NCBI RefSeq assembly: GCF_003313505.1 | Contig: NZ_QMHO01000004.1 | Location: forward strand, 160,908-224,907 | Reading direction: 5' to 3' | Origin: Pedobacter nanyangensis | Lineage (GTDB): Bacteria; Bacteroidota; Bacteroidia; Sphingobacteriales; Sphingobacteriaceae | Length of the DNA stretch: 64,000 nt | Shown: positions 51,866 through 59,758 of the stretch, in pieces | Numbering within the stretch: position 1 is the stretch's first letter | How the letters are laid out: each line of letters opens with the position of its first letter | Made by a program: the position numbers and the translations under genes | The notes under the pieces: generated by a model | Told to the model about the DNA's origin: nothing | Databases searched by the model: none | The model's input: the letters and a program-made list of their open reading frames with translations, nothing else

Positions 51866-52855
51866 TTATCCTGTGATTAAACCTTTAAAGCTTCCCAAAG
51901 CCCTTTTACTCAGCAATGATTCTTCCGCTTCGTAGTAGCAATCTGCAAAGCTCACCTTTTGCTTGATGGTTTGGATGGCAAGTGCCGCATTGCACAACAC
52001 TACATTGGTTTGAGCATCCGTTGCCTTTCCTTCCAGCACATCCATAAATATTTTAGCGGATGATGCTATGGTGTCTCCGCCCTGTATCTGTGGTTCCCGC
52101 AGTTCCTCAAAACCCAAATCGGCAACTTTAACCAGGGCTTCCCCATTTTTACTGAAGGTTTTGAAATCGCAGGTCAACGAAACTTCATCAAAGCCATCCA
52201 CCGCGTGGATAATGGTATAATTTTTATCAGTTTGCTGGTATAAATAGGCATAAATACGAGCCAGCTCCAAACTAAACACCCCTACCATCTGATTTTTCGG
52301 CTTTGCCGGATTACACATTGGCCCCAGCATGTTAAAAAAGGTTTTTACGCCTAATTCCCTCCGAATGGGTGCGACAGTTTTCATGGCAGGATTGAACAAA
52401 GGTGCGTGGATGAAACAAATGCCCGCCCTATCCAAGCTGCGTTTCAGTTCACTTTCATCATCGGTAAAACGATAGCCCAAATGCTCCATCACGTTACTGG
52501 AACCACAGCCTGAAGAAACGCCATAGTTACCATGTTTTGCAACTTTATGTCCTGCTCCCGCAACCACAAACGACGCCAAAGTGGAAATATTAAAGGTGTC
52601 CTTGCCATCGCCACCAGTACCGCAAAGATCTACCAGCTCAAAATCGGAAAAATCCACTTTCAGGCAGAGGTCCAACATGGCGTCACGGAAGCCCTGCAAT
52701 TCCTCTACGGTGATGTTACGCATGCAATAAGCGGTAATAAAAGCAGCAATTTGAGCGTTATTGAATTCGCCCATGGCAATGGAGGTCAATATTTTTTGAG
52801 CCTCGGCGCTGCTAAAAGTTTTGTTCTCGAAAAGGTGGCTTAATATTTTCTTCAT
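51866..52855 (-). CDS. trpD: Anthranilate phosphoribosyltransferase
   Basis: 329 aa from the ATG at 52855 (MKKILSHLFENKTFSS); the ATG at 52867 would lie only 3 bp from the base of the attenuator hairpin and is less likely. It joins anthranilate and PRPP. The PRPP loop DLCGTGGDGKDTFNISTLASFV, the anthranilate-site KHGNYGVSSGCGSSNVMEHLG and RRELGVKTFFNMLGPMCNPAKP are complete. First gene of trpD-F-B-A. Directly upstream are a 17-codon Trp-rich leader and a terminator (52866-52990), so expression is set by tryptophan supply. trpE and trpG are not here. Confidence 0.95.
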   Translation of the reverse strand: MKKILSHLFENKTFSSAEAQKILTSIAMGEFNNAQIAAFITAYCMRNITVEELQGFRDAMLDLCLKVDFSDFELVDLCGTGGDGKDTFNISTLASFVVAGAGHKVAKHGNYGVSSGCGSSNVMEHLGYRFTDDESELKRSLDRAGICFIHAPLFNPAMKTVAPIRRELGVKTFFNMLGPMCNPAKPKNQMVGVFSLELARIYAYLYQQTDKNYTIIHAVDGFDEVSLTCDFKTFSKNGEALVKVADLGFEELREPQIQGGDTIASSAKIFMDVLEGKATDAQTNVVLCNAALAIQTIKQKVSFADCYYEAEESLLSKRALGSFKGLITG

Positions 52856-52865
52856 GGTTATCAAC

Positions 52866-52895
52866 AAAAAAAGGTTGCCTCATCAGCAACCTTCT
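52866..52895 (-). terminator. trp attenuator terminator (3:4 hairpin)
   Basis: On the minus strand: AAGGTTGC / GCAACCTT with a TGATGAG loop and a T run, 10 bp before the trpD start. The 5' arm AGAAGGT (52895-52889) can instead pair with ACCTTTT (52932-52926), which makes a competing antiterminator. Confidence 0.88.
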
Positions 52896-52925
52896 AAAAT
52901 ATTTTTATTCAAAAAATAAACGTAC

Positions 52926-52968
52926 AAAAGGTCACATCACGCTATTGCGTTATGCCACCACCAAATTG
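52926..52968 (-). promoter_or_regulatory. trp attenuator 1:2 pause hairpin
   Basis: Stem GGT-CAT-ACGC / GCGT-ATG-ACC around an AATA loop. Its 5' arm starts in the Trp codons of the leader peptide and its 3' arm contains the antiterminator sequence. A ribosome stalled on the Trp codons would melt it. Confidence 0.75.
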
Positions 52969-52990
52969 TATTTACGTTTACTTGTCTCAT
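52937..52990 (-). CDS. trpL: trp operon leader peptide
   Basis: 17 codons plus TGA, reading MRQVNVNTIWWWHNAIA. Three consecutive TGG codons (52963-52955) sit within the 5' arm of the 1:2 hairpin. It has its own promoter-like sequence just upstream and stops 44 nt before the terminator stem. This fits the classical leader-peptide attenuation design: with enough charged tRNA-Trp the ribosome reaches the stop, the 3:4 terminator forms and transcription ends before trpD; with scarce tRNA-Trp the ribosome stalls on the Trp codons and lets the antiterminator form. I infer function from arrangement; the sequence features themselves are unambiguous. Confidence 0.88.
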   Translation of the reverse strand: MRQVNVNTIWWWHNAIA

Positions 52991-52998
52991 TCTGTAGG

Positions 52999-53030
52999 CA
53001 AATATGTAATTGTTTTTCTTTAAATGCAAA
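52999..53030 (-). promoter_or_regulatory. trp operon promoter: TTTG, 20 bp, CATATTTG
   Basis: -33 TTTG at 53030-53027 and -7 CATATTTG at 53006-52999 (seven of eight consensus positions). Initiation would fall at or just before the trpL ATG at 52990, so the leader transcript may be nearly leaderless. Confidence 0.6.
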
Positions 53031-53044
53031 ACGATTTTATTTTT

Positions 53045-55024
53045 TTAGCTAATATTTTTTAAAAAGCCCTTCATGGTAAAAGAAAAAGTAGTGCCTTTGC
53101 CTATCTGGCTCTGTACTTCGAGCCTGCCCTGATTAGCAATTACAAACTCTCGGCAAATAATTAGGCCCAAACTGGTACCTTCTTCTGCCGATGTACCCTT
53201 AGTTCCCGTTGCCGATAGCTCAAAAAGCTTTTCTATCCTGGCTTGGCTAATGCCCACGCCATTGTCTTTCACTTCAAATTTAACAGTATTTTTGTCGATG
53301 GTCTTGGCCTTTAGCGCCACCTCACCGTTTCTCTCGGTAAATTTAATGGCATTGGCCAGCAAATTTCTTACAATAAAATCAAAATGGTCTGCATCGGCTT
53401 TTAAAACCATGCCCTCTTCAATATCTATGTCTATTTCAATTTCCTTTTGCGCCGCCGATTCCTGCAACAAGCCTAAGTTCCGATAGATATTTGGCAGCGG
53501 GTTAAACTCGGAAACATTTAATCTCACGCCCTTGATCTGCATCTGCCCCCATTTAAGAAGCTTATCCAATATTTCCAGGCTACTATCGCAATGCGCTACC
53601 AATTTGCCCAACATCTTTTCCTGCATGTCCTGATCTAATTCCCTATCGGAAATGAGTTTCAGGATGCTGATGGTTGAAACCAATGGCGACCGAATATCAT
53701 GAGCGATAATGGAGAAAAATTTGTCTTTGATTTCATTGCTTTCTTCCAGTTCCTTATTGGCCTTAGTGAGCAGCTTGTTCAGGTGTTTGGAACGGAAATA
53801 ATTGCCCAAAGTAACCATAAGCACCAAAAAAATAGCGATGGCCACACACAGAATGATATTTTTGATCATCTTCTGTTCCTTGCTTTGTGCGGTTAGCTCG
53901 GTGAGCAGCGCTTTTGATTTTTCAAGCTCATAAGCACTTTCGAGGCTCGAAACCTGTTTCATCATGTCGGTATAAAACACCTGTTCTGCCAAGCTGTTTC
54001 GCTGTTCACGATAGTAAAGTGCTTTAACTAAATTGCCTTTTGCCTTATATAAATCGCCAATTTTATCCAATGCTACAATTTGCTGGCGGTGCATTTTATG
54101 CTGTGCCGCAATTTTTAGGGCTTGAGAAAGGTAAAAAAGCGCACTATCGGGCTGGTTTTTAACATACACTTGAGAAAGCTCTACCAAGGTTGATTGTTCC
54201 CGCAGCACATTTTTGATTTCCTTGGTAAAGGCCAGCGCTTCTTTGTAAATACCGATAGCCTCGTTACGCCTGCCACTTTTAAAATAAGCAGTTCCCAGTT
54301 GTACCATTAAACTTATCCTTAAACCATTAAAATCAGGCCGGTTGCTTTTGGCAAGTCCCTTTTTCAAATACGTTATGGCTTTTTCATAGTTTCCCAATTT
54401 GGTATATACATAACCGTAGTTAATGTACATGTTCAGGGATAAGTTAGATAAGGGGATTTGGCGGTCAATTTCTTCGGCGATACGCAGATTGCTCAGTGCA
54501 TTTTCATACTCGCCCAAGCTATAATAAGCCTCTGCAAAAACAACCCTGCCTTCGAGCATACCTAATTTATGGCCATTTTTTTCACTGATACTGAGTGCAT
54601 CCATGAAATAAGCGAGGGCCTTATCATAATTTCCCTTACGTTTTTCGACTACTCCCAAACGCACTAATGTTGCCGCCAAACCAGTATCATCGCCTTGTTC
54701 CCGGTAAATAGCTTCGGCCTCCAAATATTTTTCCCGGGAATCTCTATACCTGGTGGCATTATCTTCGATCATCCCGTATTGGTTTAACAAGGCAGCCTTA
54801 CCCAAAACATCACCCTGGGCCGCAGCCAATTTAAGTCCCTGTTTCACATAATAAAGTGCCGAATCGGGGTTTAGGTACCGGTAATGTTTCACCATTTGAA
54901 CATAGTCTTTACTTGAGTTCAGTGCAAGTGAAGGCCGCTGGGCAAAAATCCCCGAGATGAAAAGGTGATTTAACAAAAATCCAAACAAGACAAAAATGAG
55001 CGTTTTTTGCTTGTGACGCGTCAT
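53045..55024 (-). CDS. TPR-containing sensor histidine kinase
   Basis: 659 aa. Signal peptide or first helix (IFVLFGFLLNHLFISGIFAQ) followed by a periplasmic stretch of about eight tetratricopeptide repeats (about 60-345, e.g. GNYDKALAYFMDALSISEKNG, GNYEKAITYLKKGLAKS). A transmembrane helix at about 391-411 (NIILCVAIAIFLVLMVTLGNYF), then HisKA with SIIAHDIRSPLVSTI and a complete ATPase domain (VRNLLANAIKFTE, VKDNGVGIS, EGTSLGLIICREF). It senses an unknown envelope signal. The start shares one base with the SDR stop (TAATG); no response regulator is nearby. Confidence 0.93.
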   Translation of the reverse strand: MTRHKQKTLIFVLFGFLLNHLFISGIFAQRPSLALNSSKDYVQMVKHYRYLNPDSALYYVKQGLKLAAAQGDVLGKAALLNQYGMIEDNATRYRDSREKYLEAEAIYREQGDDTGLAATLVRLGVVEKRKGNYDKALAYFMDALSISEKNGHKLGMLEGRVVFAEAYYSLGEYENALSNLRIAEEIDRQIPLSNLSLNMYINYGYVYTKLGNYEKAITYLKKGLAKSNRPDFNGLRISLMVQLGTAYFKSGRRNEAIGIYKEALAFTKEIKNVLREQSTLVELSQVYVKNQPDSALFYLSQALKIAAQHKMHRQQIVALDKIGDLYKAKGNLVKALYYREQRNSLAEQVFYTDMMKQVSSLESAYELEKSKALLTELTAQSKEQKMIKNIILCVAIAIFLVLMVTLGNYFRSKHLNKLLTKANKELEESNEIKDKFFSIIAHDIRSPLVSTISILKLISDRELDQDMQEKMLGKLVAHCDSSLEILDKLLKWGQMQIKGVRLNVSEFNPLPNIYRNLGLLQESAAQKEIEIDIDIEEGMVLKADADHFDFIVRNLLANAIKFTERNGEVALKAKTIDKNTVKFEVKDNGVGISQARIEKLFELSATGTKGTSAEEGTSLGLIICREFVIANQGRLEVQSQIGKGTTFSFTMKGFLKNIS

Positions 55025-55839
55025 TACTTAATCAGGGGATTTTTTTCTTTGGTGAAAAGTTCAAATACTTTTTTATCGGCAAAGGCCGGAAACCATTTAT
55101 TTACCCAAACGGCCAGTTTCCCCTGACGTGTCATGATCAAGGTACGTTTCCTTTGTTCAATGCCATCGCAAATACGTTGTGCCACTTCTTCGGCACTCAT
55201 CATTTTACCTTCTTCCATACTGGTTTGGCCATGGGCAGTGCCATCTTGCGATAGGGCGGCCACCCTAATATTTGAAGTGGTAAAACCCGGACAGGCCACC
55301 ATCACATGAACACCGGTTTTCAGCAATTCGGTACGCAGGGATTCCATAAAACCGTTCATCGCAAATTTTGAAGATGAATAGCCCGTACGGCCCGGCAAGC
55401 CTCGGTAGCCTGCAATAGAAGAAACGGCCACAATACTGCCAGTAGTTTCCAATATGTGGGGCAGCGCATATTTGGTGCAATACACAGTGCCCCAAAAGTT
55501 TACATCCATTAAATTTTTAAGCACAGCTAAATCCAAATCCTTAAACAGGGCACGCATGGACAAACCTGCGTTGTTAATGAGCACATCCAACTTGCCAAAG
55601 GTAAGTACGGTTTGCTTAACCAGTGCCTCGCAATCTTCTTCCCTGCTCACGTCAGCCTGTATGGCCAAAGCTTTGATCCCATATGCTTTCTCCAGCGAGG
55701 CTGTAATTTCACACAGGGTAACATATTGGCGGGCGGCAAGCACTACATTGGCGCCCCGTTTTGCCATTTCCTGGGCAAGCGCTTTTCCGATGCCAGATGA
55801 TGCCCCGGTAATGACTACAGTTTTATTTTTTAAGCTCAT
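55024..55839 (-). CDS. SDR family oxidoreductase
   Basis: 271 aa classical short-chain dehydrogenase/reductase. NAD(P)-binding TGASSGIGKALAQE near the N-terminus, the NNAG motif in LINNAGLSM, the catalytic Ser in AVSSIAGYRG and the YxxxK pair in GYSSSKFAMNG. The C-terminal region AVWVNKWFPAFADKKVFELF is like that of envelope-linked SDRs such as DltE-type proteins. Substrate unknown. It starts 2 bp after recR and its stop overlaps the kinase start, so recR-SDR-kinase form one tight operon. Confidence 0.93.
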   Translation of the reverse strand: MSLKNKTVVITGASSGIGKALAQEMAKRGANVVLAARQYVTLCEITASLEKAYGIKALAIQADVSREEDCEALVKQTVLTFGKLDVLINNAGLSMRALFKDLDLAVLKNLMDVNFWGTVYCTKYALPHILETTGSIVAVSSIAGYRGLPGRTGYSSSKFAMNGFMESLRTELLKTGVHVMVACPGFTTSNIRVAALSQDGTAHGQTSMEEGKMMSAEEVAQRICDGIEQRKRTLIMTRQGKLAVWVNKWFPAFADKKVFELFTKEKNPLIK

Positions 55840-55841
55840 AT

Positions 55842-56459
55842 TTACTTTATTAGGGTGTTTTCATAGGGTACGCGAGTGGCAATGGAGCGTCCAAGCGTAA
55901 CCTCATCAGCATATTCCAGCTCGCCGCCAAAGGCTATGCCCCGGGCAATGGTAGTAATAGGAATATTAAAATCTTTCAGTTTTTTATGGAGATAGAATAA
56001 CGTGGTATCTCCTTCCATGTTGGCGCTTAAGGCCAGGATAATTTCCTTGACCTCGGAGTTTTTTACCCTTTCTACCAGGTTTTCAATATTCAGATCAGCA
56101 GGGCCAACGCCATCCATCGGCGAAATTAATCCACCCAACACGTGGTACACCCCAAAATATTGGTGGGTATTTTCAATGGCCATTACATCCCTGGCATCTT
56201 CCACTACACAAATCACCTCCTTTTCCCTTTTTGGTGCCGAACAGATATTACAGGTGTCGTAATCGGAAATGTTGTGGCAAATTTTACAGTTTTTGATTTC
56301 GTTTTTAAGTTTGATCAAAGTGTTTCCAAATTGTGCAACCTCAGCCTGCTCCTTACCTAAAAGATGCAAAACCAAGCGTAGTGCGGTTTTTTGGCCAATA
56401 CCTGGTAGCTTACCAAACTCATTTACTGCATCTTCGAGCAATTTGGAAGAAAAATTCAT
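55842..56459 (-). CDS. recR: Recombination mediator RecR
   Basis: 205 aa. With RecO and RecF it loads RecA at gapped or damaged DNA. Helix-hairpin-helix LPGIGQKTA at about 18-26, zinc finger with four Cys in CKICHNISDYDTCNIC (58-73), Toprim domain beginning VICVVEDARDVMAIE and the Walker-like GGLISPMDGVGP, ending in EVTLGRSIATRVPYEN. Normal length. First gene of the recR-SDR-kinase operon. Confidence 0.96.
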   Translation of the reverse strand: MNFSSKLLEDAVNEFGKLPGIGQKTALRLVLHLLGKEQAEVAQFGNTLIKLKNEIKNCKICHNISDYDTCNICSAPKREKEVICVVEDARDVMAIENTHQYFGVYHVLGGLISPMDGVGPADLNIENLVERVKNSEVKEIILALSANMEGDTTLFYLHKKLKDFNIPITTIARGIAFGGELEYADEVTLGRSIATRVPYENTLIK

Positions 56460-56761
56460 GATGCAAATTTATTAGTTATTTGCCACAGATGCACAGATTT
56501 ATTTAATCTCTTGTACATTTTGGGAACGGTATCAAAATAGGATGTTTATTTATTAGACAGTTAAGTATAAGCATAGTGCCAAACTACTGCTGCTTTGTTG
56601 TACATTTACTTCCACGGGAGAAATTAAATCCGCTTCCGATGCGGTGTTTGACAAGTTACTTTCAACACCACTTATTTTTATTAACTTTTGCTGTTTTTTA
56701 AAAACCAAGTTGCGAGTTTTAGCAAGTTTTTGCTACTTTTAGCAACAAATCAGATTATAAT
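56460..56761. other. Intergenic region between recR and the symporter gene
   Basis: 302 bp between divergent genes. It contains the phased half-site array at 56710-56745. No open frame of note. Confidence 0.5.
56710..56745. promoter_or_regulatory. Four alternating TTGCTA/TAGCAA half-sites, 10-bp spacing
   Basis: TTGCGA (56710-56715), TAGCAA (56720-56725), TTGCTA (56730-56735), TAGCAA (56740-56745). Each starts exactly 10 bp after the last, in alternating orientation, so every neighbouring pair is an inverted repeat on one face of the helix. A near -7 box TACTTTTA (56734-56741) overlaps the last two. It ends 16 bp before the symporter ATG. Confidence 0.7.
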
Positions 56762-58345
56762 ATGAGTTCAACATTACTACTTTGCTTCTTGATAGGCTAC
56801 TTTGGTGTCTTGATTGCGATTGCATTTGCGACGTCGAAAAATTCATCAGACAACTCAACTTTCTTTTTGGCCAACAAAAACTCCAAATGGTATTTAGTTG
56901 CGTTTGGTATGATTGGAACGGCATTATCGGGCGTTACCTTTATATCGGTACCAGGAGAAGTTGGTGCCCCCGCAGGAAACCAATTCCAATATTTCCAGTT
57001 TGTTTTGGGAAATGCTGTTGGGTTTATCATCATTGCAACAGTGCTGTTGCCTTTGTATTACCGAATGAACCTGACCTCCATTTATAGTTATATTGAACAA
57101 AGATTAGGCTATTACAGTTACAAAACGGCTGCTTTTATTTTCTTGGTAAGCAGAACCCTAGGCTCAGCCACCAGACTATACCTGGTAGTTATTGTGCTGC
57201 AACGCTTTATATTTGATACTTATGGCGTACCATTTTGGGTAACCGTACTAATTTCTTTAGGGTTAATTTGGTCGTACACCTTCAAGGGAGGCTTAAAAAC
57301 CATCATCATTACCGATACGCTACAAACGTTTTTCTTGGTGCTATCTGTTTTTTTAACCATCTATTTCATTTGTGATAGCTTAAGCTTAAGCATACCAGAA
57401 GCATTTGAAACCGTAAAAAACAGCAGCTATTCCAAGATCTTTTTCTTCGAAGATTTCTTGACCAGCAAGTTCTATTTCAGCAAACAGTTCATTGGTGGAA
57501 TATTTGTAACCATTGCCATGACGGGCCTTGATCAGGATTTGATGCAAAAAAATCTGAGCATGAAAACCATTGGCGAAGCTCAAAAAAACATGTTTACCTT
57601 CACCGGAATATTTGTGGTGTTAAACATCTTCTTCTTAAGTGTGGGCGCCTTACTTTACATCTTCGCTGCTAAAAACGGCATCGAAATTCCTTTGGACCAT
57701 GTTACCGGCAAACCAAGAACCGACCTACTGTTTCCGGAAATTGCCCTTAATCACCTATCTACCATACCGGCTATTGTATTTATGTTAGGTTTAACCGCGG
57801 CAACTTTTGCCACTACAGATAGTGCATTAACCGCTTTAACCACTTCTTTTTGCGTGGATTTCCTTGGAATGGGAAAAACGGATATGCTCAATCAAACGGA
57901 CATTAAAGATACTGCCGATAAGCTTGGAAAAAACGAAGAAGAATTTTCGAAGGTAATGAACGATTTAAATAAAAAAGCGGTTAAAAAACGACATACCGTT
58001 CACATTACATTTTCATTGATCATGTTTTTCGTGATTTTGGCAATCAACGCCTTAAATAGCTCATCGGTGGTGAGCTTAATTTTCCTAATTGCCTCCTATA
58101 CCTACGGACCGCTTTTAGGACTATATTCATTTGGCCTATTTGTAAAATCACGCGGACTACATGACAAACTGGTTCCCTGGGTGTGTGTTATTTCTCCAAT
58201 TTTGTGTTACTTTTTTGCTACCAATGCCGAAAAGCTGCTTGGTGGATATGTTTTTAGTGTAGAACTTATTTTAATAAATGGATTCATTACTTTTATGGGA
58301 CTATTGCTGATCAGCAAAAAGACGGATCAGCAAACCAGATTTTAA
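56762..58345 (+). CDS. Sodium:solute symporter family protein
   Basis: 527 aa with about 13 transmembrane helices. The SSS-family pattern is clear: helix 1 LLLCFLIGYFGVLIAIAFATS, the FLANKNSKWYLVAFGMIGTALSGVTFISVPG block, and GGLKTIIITDTLQTFFLVLSV, TGLDQDLMQKNLS and FMLGLTAATFATTDSALTALTTSFCVDFLG further on. It couples Na+ entry to uptake of an unknown solute. The cytosolic loop of about 60 residues near 375-435 (DKLGKNEEEFSKVMNDLNKKAVKK) is long and charged. It starts after a phased half-site array and is followed 16 bp later by a LOG-family gene. Confidence 0.92.
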   Translation: MSSTLLLCFLIGYFGVLIAIAFATSKNSSDNSTFFLANKNSKWYLVAFGMIGTALSGVTFISVPGEVGAPAGNQFQYFQFVLGNAVGFIIIATVLLPLYYRMNLTSIYSYIEQRLGYYSYKTAAFIFLVSRTLGSATRLYLVVIVLQRFIFDTYGVPFWVTVLISLGLIWSYTFKGGLKTIIITDTLQTFFLVLSVFLTIYFICDSLSLSIPEAFETVKNSSYSKIFFFEDFLTSKFYFSKQFIGGIFVTIAMTGLDQDLMQKNLSMKTIGEAQKNMFTFTGIFVVLNIFFLSVGALLYIFAAKNGIEIPLDHVTGKPRTDLLFPEIALNHLSTIPAIVFMLGLTAATFATTDSALTALTTSFCVDFLGMGKTDMLNQTDIKDTADKLGKNEEEFSKVMNDLNKKAVKKRHTVHITFSLIMFFVILAINALNSSSVVSLIFLIASYTYGPLLGLYSFGLFVKSRGLHDKLVPWVCVISPILCYFFATNAEKLLGGYVFSVELILINGFITFMGLLLISKKTDQQTRF

Positions 58346-58361
58346 AACCCTATTAAAAAGT

Positions 58362-59069
58362 ATGAATAGTGAAGAGAAGATAAGAAGTGCTTTTGCCAAC
58401 AAAGATTGGCAAGAAATTAAGGTAACGGACAGCTGGCAGATTTTCAAGATCATGGCCGAATTTGTAGATGGCTTTGAGAAATTATCGAAAATTGGGCCAT
58501 GCGTAAGTATTTTTGGCTCGGCCAGAACAGCTGAAACCAATCCTTATTACCAAATTGCGGTGGAGTGCGGCCGCTTGTTAACCGAACGCGGCTACGGTGT
58601 TATTACAGGTGGTGGACCAGGTATCATGGAAGCTGGAAATAAGGGCGCTCACATGAATGGCGGCAAATCTGTAGGTTTAAATATTGATTTGCCTTTTGAG
58701 CAGTTCCACAACAAATATATTGAACCTAGCCGGTTGCTTGAGTTTGACTACTTTTTTGTGAGGAAAGTGATGTTCATGAAGTATTCGCAGGGCTTTATTG
58801 TACTGCCTGGCGGCATGGGAACTATGGACGAGCTTTTTGAAGCTTTAACATTGATCCAAACTGGCAAAATCGCTCGTTTCCCCATTGTGCTGGTAGGTTC
58901 AGCTTACTGGGGTGGTTTGGTAGATTGGCTAAAAAACACCATGCTGGAGAAAGAGCACAACATACATGCCGAAGATTTGAACTTGTTCCGATTGGTAGAC
59001 ACGGCAGAAGAAGCCGCCGAACATATCTTCAGGTTCTACGACAAATATGTACTGAAACCTAATTTCTAG
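58362..59069 (+). CDS. LOG-family (TIGR00730) Rossmann-fold protein
   Basis: 235 aa. The lysine-decarboxylase-like/LOG motifs are both present: GGGPGIMEAGNKGAH and LPGGMGTMDELFEALTLIQTGK, with the FGSAR start (SIFGSARTAE). Family members are cytokinin riboside 5'-monophosphate phosphoribohydrolases or general nucleoside-monophosphate nucleosidases. A cytosolic role in nucleotide turnover is most likely here. Probably cotranscribed with the upstream symporter (16 bp gap); terminator at 59083. Confidence 0.93.
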   Translation: MNSEEKIRSAFANKDWQEIKVTDSWQIFKIMAEFVDGFEKLSKIGPCVSIFGSARTAETNPYYQIAVECGRLLTERGYGVITGGGPGIMEAGNKGAHMNGGKSVGLNIDLPFEQFHNKYIEPSRLLEFDYFFVRKVMFMKYSQGFIVLPGGMGTMDELFEALTLIQTGKIARFPIVLVGSAYWGGLVDWLKNTMLEKEHNIHAEDLNLFRLVDTAEEAAEHIFRFYDKYVLKPNF

Positions 59070-59082
59070 GAATTCATTCCTC

Positions 59083-59124
59083 AAAAAATCCTTATAGAAC
59101 ATCAAACGCTATAGGGATTTTTTT
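59083..59124 (+). terminator. Terminator of the LOG-family gene
   Basis: Stem AAAATCC-TATAG/CTATA-GGATTTT with an internal mismatch, an 11-nt loop and seven T. Confidence 0.8.
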
Positions 59125-59263
59125 ATGCAGTAAGCTTTCTTCAAGTTTCATTGCCGCCAAACAAGGCCCTGTTTTATCTGTTGTGTAAATGCTAATTGAG
59201 GACTTCAGTGCAATTATTTTGTAACGTGGGCCCCTTTAAAACATCTAACCAGTAAAAGCTATC

Positions 59264-59758
59264 ATGGAAAAAATAGTAACATGGACTAAGGGCGTATTCG
59301 ATAGCTCCTATCAAATATTCTGCAACGGACAAATTTGCGGCAATCTTATTTTTGAGACCTGGAACAACCATGCCGTTGGCATTATGTCGCAAACCAACTA
59401 TCACTTTAAATGTAAAGGTTTTATTGACACTGCCGTTACCATCTATGGCGACAACCATGTGGAACTGGGCCATATCAAGATGAACGTTTGGCAGATGCGT
59501 GCAATCATTAATTTACCGGGCCAAATTCCCCTCACCTGGAACTACAGCAATGCTTGGTTAAACCAATGGACAATTAGCAACCACCAGGACACCCAGCTTC
59601 ATTACAAATCCTCATCCAGTTCGGGAATGGTAAACGGACAAAACCTGGACCACGAGCTTGCCCTGCTGGTTGGGCTCTATATCCGCGAATTCTTTTCCCG
59701 TTTGTTGGTAGCATTTATCTCGCTAATTGCGATCATGGTAATTATCAGAGGGATTTAG
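59264..59758 (+). CDS. Hypothetical protein with C-terminal membrane anchor
   Basis: 164 aa. No signal peptide. Residues 1-115 look like a beta-rich domain with many Trp, Asn and Cys residues (MEKIVTWTKGVFDSSYQIFCNGQICGNL, FETWNNHAVGIMSQTNYHFKC, IYGDNHVELGHIKMNVW). A single hydrophobic helix follows at the extreme C-terminus (about 145-162, LLVAFISLIAIMVII), so it is probably a tail-anchored protein facing the cytosol. The repeated short strands recall tubby/LURP-one-type barrels, but this is a guess. Its 3' end overlaps the convergent DUF502 gene by 4 bp. Confidence 0.7.
   Translation: MEKIVTWTKGVFDSSYQIFCNGQICGNLIFETWNNHAVGIMSQTNYHFKCKGFIDTAVTIYGDNHVELGHIKMNVWQMRAIINLPGQIPLTWNYSNAWLNQWTISNHQDTQLHYKSSSSSGMVNGQNLDHELALLVGLYIREFFSRLLVAFISLIAIMVIIRGI

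Noticed and set aside
59755..59758. Convergent overlap of the tail-anchored protein gene and DUF502 gene considered as antisense regulation
   Set aside because: Only 4 bp of stop-codon overlap, which is ordinary for compact convergent genes.
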